This document shows, one piece after another, positions 47,197 to 56,982 of a stretch of 64,000 nucleotides of DNA. The stretch covers positions 2,418,001 to 2,482,000 of the forward strand of contig NW_025408678.1 in NCBI RefSeq assembly GCF_020360975.1, written 5' to 3'. The notes beneath the pieces were generated by a model that searched no databases, had not been told where the DNA came from, and saw only the letters and a list, made by a program, of their open reading frames with translations. The position numbers and the translations under genes are program-made. The first letter of the stretch is position 1. Each line of letters begins with the position of its first letter. This DNA is from Hirsutella rhossiliensis (lineage: Eukaryota; Ascomycota; Sordariomycetes; Hypocreales; Ophiocordycipitaceae).

Positions 47197-50100
47197 ATGC
47201 GCGGCCAGGTTCGACTTGCCGCCGCCGCCATCCTTCTCTTGACTAGTCAGCCCGGACAGGCAGGTCCCTTGAATTGGGCTGGCAAAGTGTTTGTGACTCC
47301 CTTCATCTCTCTTCTCTGTTCTCCCCGTTATGGCTAACAGCAGCGGCCAGAGTAGAAAGGCGGCAAGATGTCTCTAGTACCCCGAAACTTTACACGCTCT
47401 CTCCAGTGCCCGACAGGTTTGTCTCGCCCCTTTCTCGGCCTCACTTCTTCGACGGCTTACAAGATGCCAGCTCGAGCGATGCTCCAGCGACGACTCCAGT
47501 GACGCCGGCAAGCGAGAGTGTGGGCCCTGCTTCTTCACCCAAGCCAGCTGTCACCCCAGTTGCAGCCGAGCCGTCGAGTATACCTCTCGTGGTTATCCCT
47601 ATCGACGAGTCGTCAACTGCGACTGGAAGCTCGACCGCACTTTATACCCCCCCCGGGGAAACTGCTTCAAGCACACAGTCTATCACGGCGCCCTCTTCTA
47701 GCGCAGAGACCACAAGTGCTCAGTCAAGCATTGACATGTCCACCCCTGGCTCGTCTGGCGCAGCTACGCTATCAACAGCCGAGTCGTCGAGTACTCCTGT
47801 GCCAACCACGCTCTCAACCGCTACTTCTCCTGCCGGTACGGAGCCTTCTGAGTCGACAACGTCTCCAAGTGACCTCAGCTCGCAGGCTTCCACCTCAGAG
47901 CCATTTGCGTCGTACGAATCTCCAACCGCCTTGCCGAGCGGGACAACAACCCCGCCAGACAATCTGCCCACAGGCATGGACTCGAAGACCGCATCACCGA
48001 GCATGGCAGGGCTCTTGCCAAGCACGACAACCCATTTGGGCACGGCAGAGAGCGATTCCGTTCTTCCAACAACCTCACAGCCTGAGGCTTCGTCAATCTC
48101 GAGCGCTGAAAGGGGAATCCCGACCGGCACCGCGATCCCAAGCTCCGCCGCCGTCGGCTCAGGGACAGGTGATGTCGCTTCGACCGGAGGCGGCTCATTA
48201 GCCTCGTCACCACCTGTTGCCCAGCCTGAAACGATGGCCAGCCCGTCAAAAGTGCTTCCAAGCACGACTGTCTACAATGGACCTGTTGGCGACCTTTCCA
48301 CGGAAACACCTGCTACAAGCCTGGCCTCTACCTCGACGCAGTCGTTTACTGACTCTTTGGCACTCCCAAAGACTGACCCGCTGCCGACGTTGCTGCCGTC
48401 GACGAAGTCGTTTACTGACTCTCTGGCCCTTCCAAGGACTGACCCCCTGCCGCCGCCACTACCGTTGACGCAGTCTCCCACTGATTCCTTGGCTGTTCCA
48501 AAAACCGACCCTCCCCCGCCGCTGTCGATGCCGTCACCCACAGACTCGTTGGCTCTTCCAAGGACTGACACTCTGCCGCCGCCACTACCGTCGACGCCGT
48601 CACCCACGGACTCGTTGGCTCTTCCAAAGACCGACCCGTTCCCGCCACCTCCGCCCTCAACGCAGTCGGTGACCGATTCCCTGGCTCTTCCAAGGACTGA
48701 CCCCCTGCCGCCGCCACTACCGTCGACGCAGTCTCCCACCGACTCCCTGGCTCTTCCAAGGACTGACCCTCTGCCCCCGACACTACCGTCGACGCAATCT
48801 CCTACTGATTCCTTGGCTCTTCCCAAGACTGATCCGCTGCCGCCGCCACTGTTATCGACACCCTCACCCACCGACTCCCTGGCTCTTCCAAGGACTGACC
48901 CTCTCCCCCCGCCGCCACTGCTATCAACGCCGTCACCCACCGACTCGTTGGCTCTTCCAAGGACCGACCCTCTGCCGCCGCCACTACCGTCGACGCAGTC
49001 TCCCACCGACTCCCTGGCTCTTCCAAGGACTGACCCGCTGCCGCCTTCGCTGCCGCCCACGCCATCTCCCTCGTCGATGGCGCCAGGACCAACCCCGGAA
49101 TCTCCTCCAGTCACCGTCCAGCCAACTGGTTCACCGAATCCCCTGGTGCCCACGCAAAGGACAGACTACCCCGTTGGTACCGCCTCCGTACCGGCAAACG
49201 TGTACGAAACGAACCTTGCTCAGGCCAAGAGCCTCAACAACCTGAACTCTGGCCTGACGCCCCAGTCCGCCTGTTCCGGCACGCAGGTTGCCTGTATCGA
49301 AGGCCAGATCGCTCGCTGTAGCTCCGGCGTGTTCCAACTCGAGGCGTGTCCGGGAGACCAGAAATGCCTGGCTTTCCCGATGCCCATGACAGAGGGCGTT
49401 TCCATCGGTTGCAGAAATCCTCAGGAGGCGCAGAGTGTCATTGGAAATGGGGCCGGCGGAGGGACCCCGACCAGTGTGGCCCCGGTACCGGCCGAGACGA
49501 CCACAGCTACCGTGATGGGGGGACCGCCCCTGACCACGACGACCTTCATCACTATCGTGGGTAGCACGTCTCTTCCGATCGCGGACCTATCGCCGCCGGC
49601 CAATGTTCTTGAGACGCCATCCACGGTTCCCGAGCCGCCGCCCGCTTCTCCCGCTACTAGTTTGACGAATGTGCCGGAGCCCCCTGAATCATCCCCGGCG
49701 TCGCCATTGCCGGTGGCGCCAGCAGCTCCGTCACCCATGCCTCCACCGGCTCCCTCGCCTGTGCCGCCAGCAGCTCCCTCGTCCATGTCACCGCCGGCGC
49801 CTCCACCATCGCCGGCGCCCCCGCCATCAACCCCATCTCCGCCTCCAGCGCTTGTGGGCGAACCTCCCAAACTGCCTCTGAGCGACGTGGACACTTTTGC
49901 GTCCGCAATTCAATCGCTCAAGCCGAATCCCACACCCTCGAGCCCTGGCCCGGTCGCTCAGGGAACTCCTCCCCCCGCTTCTCCCAGTCCCCTAGACCCC
50001 GCCTCCGTGCCCCTGGTGGTTATTCCCATCGAAGACGAGCCCTCTTCCAGCAACGGAGACCCCGCCTCCACGCCCCTGGTGGTTATCCCCATCGAAGACG

Positions 50101-50348
50101 GCCCGAGCGAGAAATTGGCCCATCCGAATCCCTCCAAGTATCCGTTACCTATTGGGAAGGCGGCGACGGTGACCACGCAGGCCGCCAGCCCTGAGGACGG
50201 CCAAGGAGGCGGCATAGGAGACAGCGGCGCGCCTCGCACCACCGAAGTTGTCAACGGCACGCCCACCGTGTCCGTCTATCTCACCGTCACAGTCACGGAG
50301 AAGGAGCGAGAGACCCGGACGGTTACGCTTCTTGTGCCCACCAGTTGA
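47197..50348 (+). CDS. secreted Pro/Ser/Thr-rich repeat protein with CBM19-like Cys domain
   Basis: Probable wall or secreted glycoprotein of about 1024 aa. Exon 1, 47197-47263, encodes a signal peptide (MRGQVRLAAAAILLLTSQPG). Exon 2, 47341-50348, continues AAARVERRQDVSS, where RR may be a Kex2 site; the exon 1 donor is weak, so the junction is uncertain. The following roughly 300 residues are Ser/Thr-rich and likely O-glycosylated. Next come 11 tandem units of about 22 aa (SPTDSLALPRTDPLPPPLPS and variants). A six-cysteine segment follows (SACSGTQVACIEGQIARC, then EACPGDQKCLAF and SIGC), with the spacing of chitin-binding CBM19 domains. A Pro-rich tract follows, then a C-terminus ending TVTLLVPTS without a clear GPI signal. 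The phrase PLVVIPI appears three times. Chitin or wall binding is inferred from the Cys segment. Confidence 0.75.
48343..49070. repeat. coding minisatellite, about 11 units of 66 bp
   Basis: In-frame tandem array inside the secreted protein. The most constant block of each unit encodes TDSLALP followed by K or R, then TDP, and a variable poly-Pro part. Units run from 20 to 23 codons; differences among copies show it is not a very recent expansion. Seen directly. Confidence 0.88.
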
Positions 50349-51559
50349 GGCTGCGTTGGAGAAGGGGGAGGGGGAGGGCCATTGGGGCCGCATTGAGCGA
50401 GTGGGGATTCGTTTCTTGGGAAGGGGCCCGTTGGGTTCTTGCACGTAATACGCATGACGAATGCACACTTTAGAAGTTGGGAGATGGAGAGCAGTGTATA
50501 GAATGGGCATCGATGGTGTACTGTATTGTAATAGTTTTGTCACTTATGGGTCTGACAACATCGTTGGAATTAACGCTACATTGTAGCAGCAATGCCGTTT
50601 CCGTTCCTTTCTGGGTATATTGCGCCCTGCTTTACGGTGGTCTGTATCCGTACATGGAGAGGAGACGCGGTGTTGAACGAGGGTGGAAGCTGGAATACTG
50701 CAACGCGCGGTGAGCCTTCACTCGTCCTCGTCCCACCCGTTTTGGGGTTCTCCCTTCTTCTGGCTAGGCCCTGGGACTATGCCGGCTCTCATTGCTGGTT
50801 ACGCGTTTTCACAGCTTCAGCTGCACCTCCCTTGGCGGGTCTTGACGACAGGCCGCGCGGGCGCGCGACTTCATGTGGTGAGTGACGAGCCGGACCCAGT
50901 CCCGGGACAGACGACCGGGTTGATTGATTTAGTCTTGCCCACCAACCCCTTCCCCGGCAGCGACTAAGACTGGTGCTTCCAAAAGCTCTCGGCTAAGCAC
51001 CATGCTATGCCGCCTTGCACAGACTGCGCGTGAAATACCAAACACGAGCCAGAACGGAACATGGAGGGACGGAGATGCAAAGAAACAAGAAAAAGACGGC
51101 CCGAAACACCGCTCTCCAACCTCTCCCTCCGCCCCGGGCGAACGTCCTTGTAGCCGCGCCGGGCTGCGGACTGTACGATGCAGCATCTCGTCCTTCCTTC
51201 CTCCCTTTCCTTCCTGGAACAAAGATGAAAAAAGTGTACAAGAGGGTATAACAAGACAAGAGGAATGGAAACAGGGAGGGCATGATAGGGAGATGTATAT
51301 CCAATCTCCAAAACGAACCCCCCAAAAAGGGCCTTGCGCTTTGAGGTTCAAGTGAATGGGTGTGGTGTGAAGGGCAGTGGTGATGATGGCGCTGGTAGTG
51401 TTGGTGTCGGTGGTAGTGGTGAGATTGCAGACGGAAGGCCTATTCGTCGTACCAAGGAGAGTTGGCCCGGCGCAGAGCCTCGGATCGCATGAGCCCCAGC
51501 CGCGCCATGCAGCAAGCCGACCCGAGCCGCCACCTCGAGGCGTCGGTGCCGGCGGCGGC
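50349..51559. other. convergent region between the secreted protein and the tyrosine phosphatase
   Basis: About 1.2 kb with both 3' flanks. Frames of about 100 codons on either strand are unsupported; nothing recognised. Confidence 0.5.
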
Positions 51560-53148
51560 CTACGGAGCCGGCACCGCGTCGGCGGTCTTGTCGGTAAAGG
51601 GATCCGCCACCTCGAGCCTCTTGGGCGCAGGCTCGCCGCAGTCGTGCGCGCCGCCTTCGTCGTCGTCCGGGACGCCGTACTTGTCGCGCCAGAGCTTGCG
51701 CACGACGTGGTAGATGAACTGGTACTGGATCTCGCCCTGGACCATGCCGCGGCGCTGCTGGCGGAGGGACTCGACGGCATCGAAGATAGGGTCGGGCGTC
51801 TTGGCCGACGAGTCATAACCGTCAAAGGCGCCCGTTTCGAGCTCGCGCATCAGGTGCTCGAGGCAGATGAAGGTACCGGTGCGGCCGATGCCGGCGCTGC
51901 AGTGGACGATGCGAGGCCCCGAGGGAGCGCTGTACTCGCGCGACAGCCTCATGAGTTCGAAGAAGCCGTCCATGTCGTGGAGGGTGGGGACGCCAAAGTC
52001 GGGCCACCGCCGGTAGAGGAGATGCCAGACGACGCGCGTCTTGTCTTCGCCCTCGACGTCGAGCAGCAGCTTGCGAATCTCAATAGCGCCGTCGGCGGCC
52101 TCGTCCTGACAGACAAAGGTGAGCTGGGCGGTCCAGCCGTCGGCCCAGACGTCATCCTCGTTGAGGGACCAGGTGGACTCGTCGTCGCAGTTGGGGAAGT
52201 ACTGGTGGCACTTGACGAAGCCGTTTTCGTGCATGGTGGTGAGCTGGACGATGACGGCGGGCGAGGGCATCTGTTCGGCGACCATGCGCCAGACGTAGTC
52301 GAACGAGGGTTCGGTGGGGCCCTGCATGGCAATGTAGCGCAGGGGCGGGAGGGAGTCGTCGGAGGGCGAGCAGAGGACGACGGCCGAGGCGTTGACGTAA
52401 TCGAACTGGTTGGCGGGGACGTGAAGCCTGACGCGGTTGTAGTTCCAGGGGCGGATGTTGCTGTAGCGGTCCATGGCGCCCCGGAGGTGGAAGTCGAGCT
52501 GCTGGTAGTGGCCCCATCGGTACTCGTCAATGTTTTGGTTGCGGTGGGCGTCGGCGACTCGGAGGCGTTCCGCCCAGGTGATTTCGTGGAACTTGCGATC
52601 GATCTCTGGGCGCATGTCAGAGGAAGGGAGGGGGAGGGAGTGTGCGGGCGAGACAACCAACCTTGAGTGGAGAGGGCGAGGAAACCCGGCAGCTCGGGGC
52701 GGGACGGAGGGCGATGGTTGGTCAGGTGCTGGAGGCCATGGCTGGTGGTGCATCGTGACACGGGCTGCGGTGCGACGCCGTCCTGGTTGAAGACTGCGAC
52801 GACGGGCGAGCACGAGGGCTGGTGGGCGGGCGAGGAGCGGCGGGCGCGCTTGGCCGAGGCGCGAATCTTGAGGCTCCGAAAAGGCGACTTCTTGAGGAGC
52901 GGCGGCTGCTGCTGCTGCTGCTGCTTCTGCTGGTGATTTAGCAGCATGCGCGGCTGCTGCGGTGGCGGCGACGGCGGCGGGGGCGGGGGCGACCACGAAG
53001 ATGGTGACGACGAAGGCGCAGCAGCAGCGGGGGCCTCGGGGCTCTTGGGCCACTCTCCGCTGGCGGCGGCGTCTCTGCTGGAGCGGCGGACCGCGGTTTC
53101 GATGGTCGGGGGCTTGGGCTTTCGGCGAAGGCGCGAGAGCGTGTCCAT
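51560..53148 (-). CDS. protein tyrosine phosphatase (classical, non-receptor)
   Basis: Removes phosphate from phosphotyrosine, in fungi mostly on MAP kinases. Exons are 53148-52662 and 52605-51560, giving 510 aa. The first 170 residues are disordered and basic, with Pro and Gln runs (MDTLSRLRRKPKPP; LLNHQQKQQQQQQPP). The catalytic domain runs from about 175 to 480: KNYN-like loop WNYNRVRL, substrate-binding DYVNAS, YIAMQGP, the WPD loop at about 363-365, and the active-site loop HCSAGIGRTG at about 397-406 with the nucleophile Cys398 and Arg404. The Q-loop region is LRQQRRGMVQGEIQYQFIY. All catalytic elements are present, so it should be active. Relatives include yeast Ptp1 and S. pombe Pyp1-3; which one it answers to cannot be settled. 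A large antisense frame covers the same DNA and is a shadow. Confidence 0.93.
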
Positions 53149-54632
53149 GGCTTGGGCGTTGGGAGGCGTCGGCAGAGGTTTGAACGGTGAGGCCACCACC
53201 CGGGCGGCGGCGGCGCGGGAGCAAAACGATGCTGGCGGATCGCACACGCACGGGTGCCCGGGGGGAGGAAGAGGGAGACGCAACAGAGAGGGATGCAACA
53301 AGAGAGGATGTGAAAGGGGGGGAGGGAGAAAGGAGAGCCGGTTTTTTACTCGTCCCGTCTCCAGCCAGCAGAGAGCAACGCGAGGGGACAAAATAGGAGA
53401 GGGGCAGTAGCCAGCTCAGCTGGCCGGACACGAGGGACAAAGAGGGGAGCCGACAAAGCCCCGTGTCTCGGGTGAGAAGGAGGAGGAAGAGGCGGCGCTC
53501 GTGGCAGTGGGAGGAGAGGGACGGTTTTGGCGATGACGGGCTCGTTGAAGACGTTTGTGGACGGCTGCGGTAGCACCGGTAGCGGGGGAACGGGTGGTAT
53601 TTTAGGGGCGGCAGTGGGTGGGTGGCAGCGGTGAGTGCTGCTACTAGGTACCTAGGTACTAGTACTGTGAGTCAGGTACGTACCTAGATACCTAGGTGAG
53701 TTTATAGCGGAAAGGGCTATGAGAAGCGAGCCCCCGTCGGTACCTAGGTACTTGAGCATACATGGCTTGTGCGGGTACAGCTTCATAATTACAGTCAGTA
53801 ATTACCTGTTCTGTCTACCTTGGTCGGTGACGGCACTGGCAGGACGAAAGAGAACAGTACTCATGACTGCATCCATGTACGAGACAAGGCGCCTGCACGT
53901 ACATACGAGGAGCCTGCTGCTGAGTCGGTACGTATATGATGACCGTATCATGCAGGTAGGTAGCACCTTAGGTACTGTATTCAGGTATTCTTCAAGCCTC
54001 GTGCGGGTAATAGCAGATGCACGGATGAGGCTGCATGCGACTTCTATTCTTAGGCCGCCGCCTCCTCCATAATGCATCGCTAATCCCATGTGGCGGCGGC
54101 CGAGATCAAGTGCGTTGGTTTGCCCGTCTCAAGTTTTCCACCGACCGCTCAACGCGTGGCCGCGGCTGAGACTGTGTCAGGGCCGTGCTGTCTAGACCAG
54201 GCTTTCCAGAGCGGAGCAGGCCTCGTTGCAATATACACGCCCCGTCAATACACGGGACCTCCGGCTAGACTCCCTTACAAGTTACAGCCTACGCCAAGTT
54301 CTGGTCCAGAACTAATACCTCCCTCCCTTCTTATGACTCCAAATGGGGAGATACACAAGAAAACGGCCCGTCAACGACGTCCTCAGCTTGCCAGGGGCCC
54401 ACGGAATCACACCCCAAGCCAGGGCAACCCCCCCCCCACGTAAGGCCCATGCAGGCGTCCCCGTCATCTGTCCCGTCATCTGTGAATGACAACCTCGCTC
54501 GCGATACGAGGGCCCGTCTCGACGTCACCTCTAAACCCTCCTGCTCGACACCGACACCTCGCATTGCCGCCTGTCGGCCTCCCATCATGACCACGCCCCC
54601 ACGCGACGCTCCTCATACTCCCAGCCAGGTCC
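53149..54632. other. promoter of the tyrosine phosphatase and 3' flank of fmp25
   Basis: About 1.5 kb. Contains several copies of the palindrome tacctaggta and near variants between 53645 and 53965. No gene seen. Confidence 0.5.
53645..53750. repeat. cluster of tacctaggta palindromes
   Basis: Copies or near copies lie at about 53645-53662 (taggtacctaggtacta), 53680-53696 (tacctagatacctaggt) and 53741-53750 (tacctaggta), with looser relatives up to 53965. The same core appears near 12972. Seen directly; whether it is a protein-binding site or a dispersed microsatellite is unknown. Confidence 0.7.
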
Positions 54633-56438
54633 TCAAACGGCAGAATACACGCCCGTGACAAACTTGCCGCACTCGACCTTTTGCTCCAGCGTCACCTTGC
54701 GGCCCATGCCACCCTCGCCCACGCGAGCCGTCGACCGCGGCGTCAGGCAGAGGCGGTGCACCTCGCCCCCCCTCCCCTTGTCCGCGTCGCCTGAACCCCC
54801 ATCCAGCGGGCCAATGTACGTCGGCGTGTTCATGTTGGTCCTCTTGCCCGTGCCCAGCTGGTAATGCTCGTTGCCTCCCCAGAACACCACATCCGCCCCC
54901 CAGTTGGTCTCGTTCTCGCTCGACTGCTTCGAGATGTTGGTCTCCGTCACGTTGTCCATGACGGCCGAGCAGTGCGTGCTCCCGATGCTCAGTGACTTGA
55001 GCTTGATGGGCATCATCCGGTTGGTCTTCTCGTCAAACTCAAACAGCGACGAGAGCGTCTTGACCTTGGCCGGTCCAAGCGACACGTGCGTCCACTTGCC
55101 TGTCCCCAGCGTCCCAGACACGCCCTGCCCGCAGGCCCACAGGTCAGAGACGGTTCGAGGCATCCGCTTCGCCGGCGCCGCGCTCAAGACGCCTCGTCCG
55201 GTCCCTGGCGCTTCTGCGTCGACAGTGAAGAAGGTGTTGACCCCTCCGGCGGCAATCGCTGTCACTTTGGGCACGAGCCCGCTGTTCCCGTAGAGTTTGT
55301 TGGTCGACACCATGGACGGTGTCGATACGAATGGCAGGCTCACCTCGGCTTCAAATCCGAGCTGGCCAAACGTGTTATCGCCAAAGGTAAACACTCTCCC
55401 GGCCTTGTCCGAGACTACCGAGTGGAAATCACCCGTGGCAATCTTGTCAATGTCGAATCCGCCGAGAGTCGCCACCTCGTGAGCTTGGTCATAGGGACCC
55501 GCCGGCCTCGTCTCCCAGCCGAGACCGGGGATGCCCATCTGGCCCTTGGCGGGGAACGAGGTGGCGCTTGAGGCCGCAGAAAAGACTCGCCCGCGGTTGG
55601 TCAACAGGAGGCAGTGTTCAAGGCCGCTGCTGATATCCGTCACCTTTTCACCTCGAGTCAGCTTGGTGGGGGTCAAGTTCCTAAAGCTGATGGGCTCCTT
55701 GCCACCGGAGCTCCAGAGAGACCACGAGCTCTTGCTCTTCTCCTGCTTCACGCCCTCCTGTTGATCGTCGCGTGACGCGGGGATAGAGTAGACGGCGCCC
55801 TTCCGCGACAGCGCAATTACGTGGTCCGCCGAAACCTCCAGTTTGACGAGATCCTTACCCCTGAGAGTCGCCTCGGGCCTAGGGTCCGCCTTGGAAAAGC
55901 CCGAGCCCCATTGCACCAGGTCTCCGTTTTCAGTAATGGCGGCCCCAAACTCCCGGGTGAGCTTCAAGTCTCGCAGAAGCTGGTCGTCGAAAAAGCCAAT
56001 CCGCCGCGGCAGCTTGACATACTTGTCGTTGGAGTTGGGATCGATGACCTTGCCGACATTGGAGCCCCAGGCGTAGACGCCCGGGTGCTCCCAGCTGTTC
56101 TTGACCTGGAGATGTTGTGAGCTGATGAGGTCCCTGTTGTCCTCCTTGGACACGGCCTGCTTCCTCGGCTTCTCGAACTCCAGCTCGGGTGCGGCCCGCT
56201 CAGCCTGGTCCGGCTCGGGTGCGGGCTGCCCCGAGAGCTGGGGATAGTAGTATGCGCCGGCAGCTGCGGCGGCGAACACAGCAGCAAAGCCGACGACTTT
56301 CCCACCGCGACGTGGGCCACGCTTCTGAGTCGAATTACTGGCGTGCCGCGCCCACTGGCGTTGGGATGCGACGACTGGTCTCTGCGCGGAGCAGCCGATC
56401 TGAGCCGCTCGCCGGAGAGCTTTCTGGGACGAGTTCAT
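54633..56438 (-). CDS. Fmp25-like mitochondrial RCC1-repeat protein
   Basis: Single-exon protein of 601 aa. Yeast Fmp25 is an inner-membrane protein needed for assembly of the cytochrome bc1 complex. The start is the first ATG, MNSSQKALRRAAQIGCSAQR, a basic presequence; the frame extends to 56498 but that codon is TTG. One membrane helix is seen after the presequence (VVGFAAVFAAAAAGAYYY), followed by an acidic/Pro-rich linker. RCC1-type blades then follow, each with a Gly-rich turn: VYAWGSNVGKV, LVQWGSGFSK, VFTFGDNTFGQLG, LWACGQGVSGTLGTG and VFWGGNEHYQLGTG. The C-terminus ends KFVTGVYSAV. The combination of matrix presequence, single helix and RCC1-like propeller is specific to Fmp25. No neighbour is related by pathway. 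Confidence 0.88.
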   Translation of the reverse strand: MNSSQKALRRAAQIGCSAQRPVVASQRQWARHASNSTQKRGPRRGGKVVGFAAVFAAAAAGAYYYPQLSGQPAPEPDQAERAAPELEFEKPRKQAVSKEDNRDLISSQHLQVKNSWEHPGVYAWGSNVGKVIDPNSNDKYVKLPRRIGFFDDQLLRDLKLTREFGAAITENGDLVQWGSGFSKADPRPEATLRGKDLVKLEVSADHVIALSRKGAVYSIPASRDDQQEGVKQEKSKSSWSLWSSGGKEPISFRNLTPTKLTRGEKVTDISSGLEHCLLLTNRGRVFSAASSATSFPAKGQMGIPGLGWETRPAGPYDQAHEVATLGGFDIDKIATGDFHSVVSDKAGRVFTFGDNTFGQLGFEAEVSLPFVSTPSMVSTNKLYGNSGLVPKVTAIAAGGVNTFFTVDAEAPGTGRGVLSAAPAKRMPRTVSDLWACGQGVSGTLGTGKWTHVSLGPAKVKTLSSLFEFDEKTNRMMPIKLKSLSIGSTHCSAVMDNVTETNISKQSSENETNWGADVVFWGGNEHYQLGTGKRTNMNTPTYIGPLDGGSGDADKGRGGEVHRLCLTPRSTARVGEGGMGRKVTLEQKVECGKFVTGVYSAV

Positions 56439-56982
56439 GACGAACAAGTTTGCCGTATCTCGTGGGTGGATGGATTGGATGGCTTGAGAGGCGTTCAAGA
56501 TGGAGACCGTGATCTGGGAGAGCCACAGACAAAGCAGTGGGTTTGAGAGTGGTCGATGGTCGGATCTAGGAAATGGATTGTGAGGTCATGGACTTTCTGC
56601 CACTTGCACCAACTGAGACTTTGCGACGCTAAAAGGTGCGGCTGCTTAATTACCCGTCGTTACAAGCCATCTACGACGGCTCCTATTGGCTGACGTGCCC
56701 TCAAACGGCGATGGGCGGTAGTCGGGAAAGTAGATGGAAAGTACCCGCCCCTGCAGCTGGAGCGACGCCCGCACCTGCATTACATAATCGATATCCGTTT
56801 CGCCGGAGGCTGCTGCTAAAGGTACGACGATTGGTACTTTTTTACATCGGCGGACGGAGCAATTGATTCCGCTCGGGCCGGAGCCGCCTCGAGTCGCACA
56901 GTCGTCCGTGGCTTCTACCAAAAGCTTAAACAAGCTTCCTCGCAGCTCGGACTTCCACGGCCTGCCCCAGCCATCGGCCGTC
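56439..56982. other. divergent promoter of fmp25 and cog3
   Basis: About 540 bp shared head-to-head region. No separate gene or obvious site. Confidence 0.5.

Noticed and set aside
51377..52666. 429-codon plus-strand frame opposite the tyrosine phosphatase
   Set aside because: It is the antisense shadow of a GC-rich coding exon; all PTP motifs are on the minus strand.
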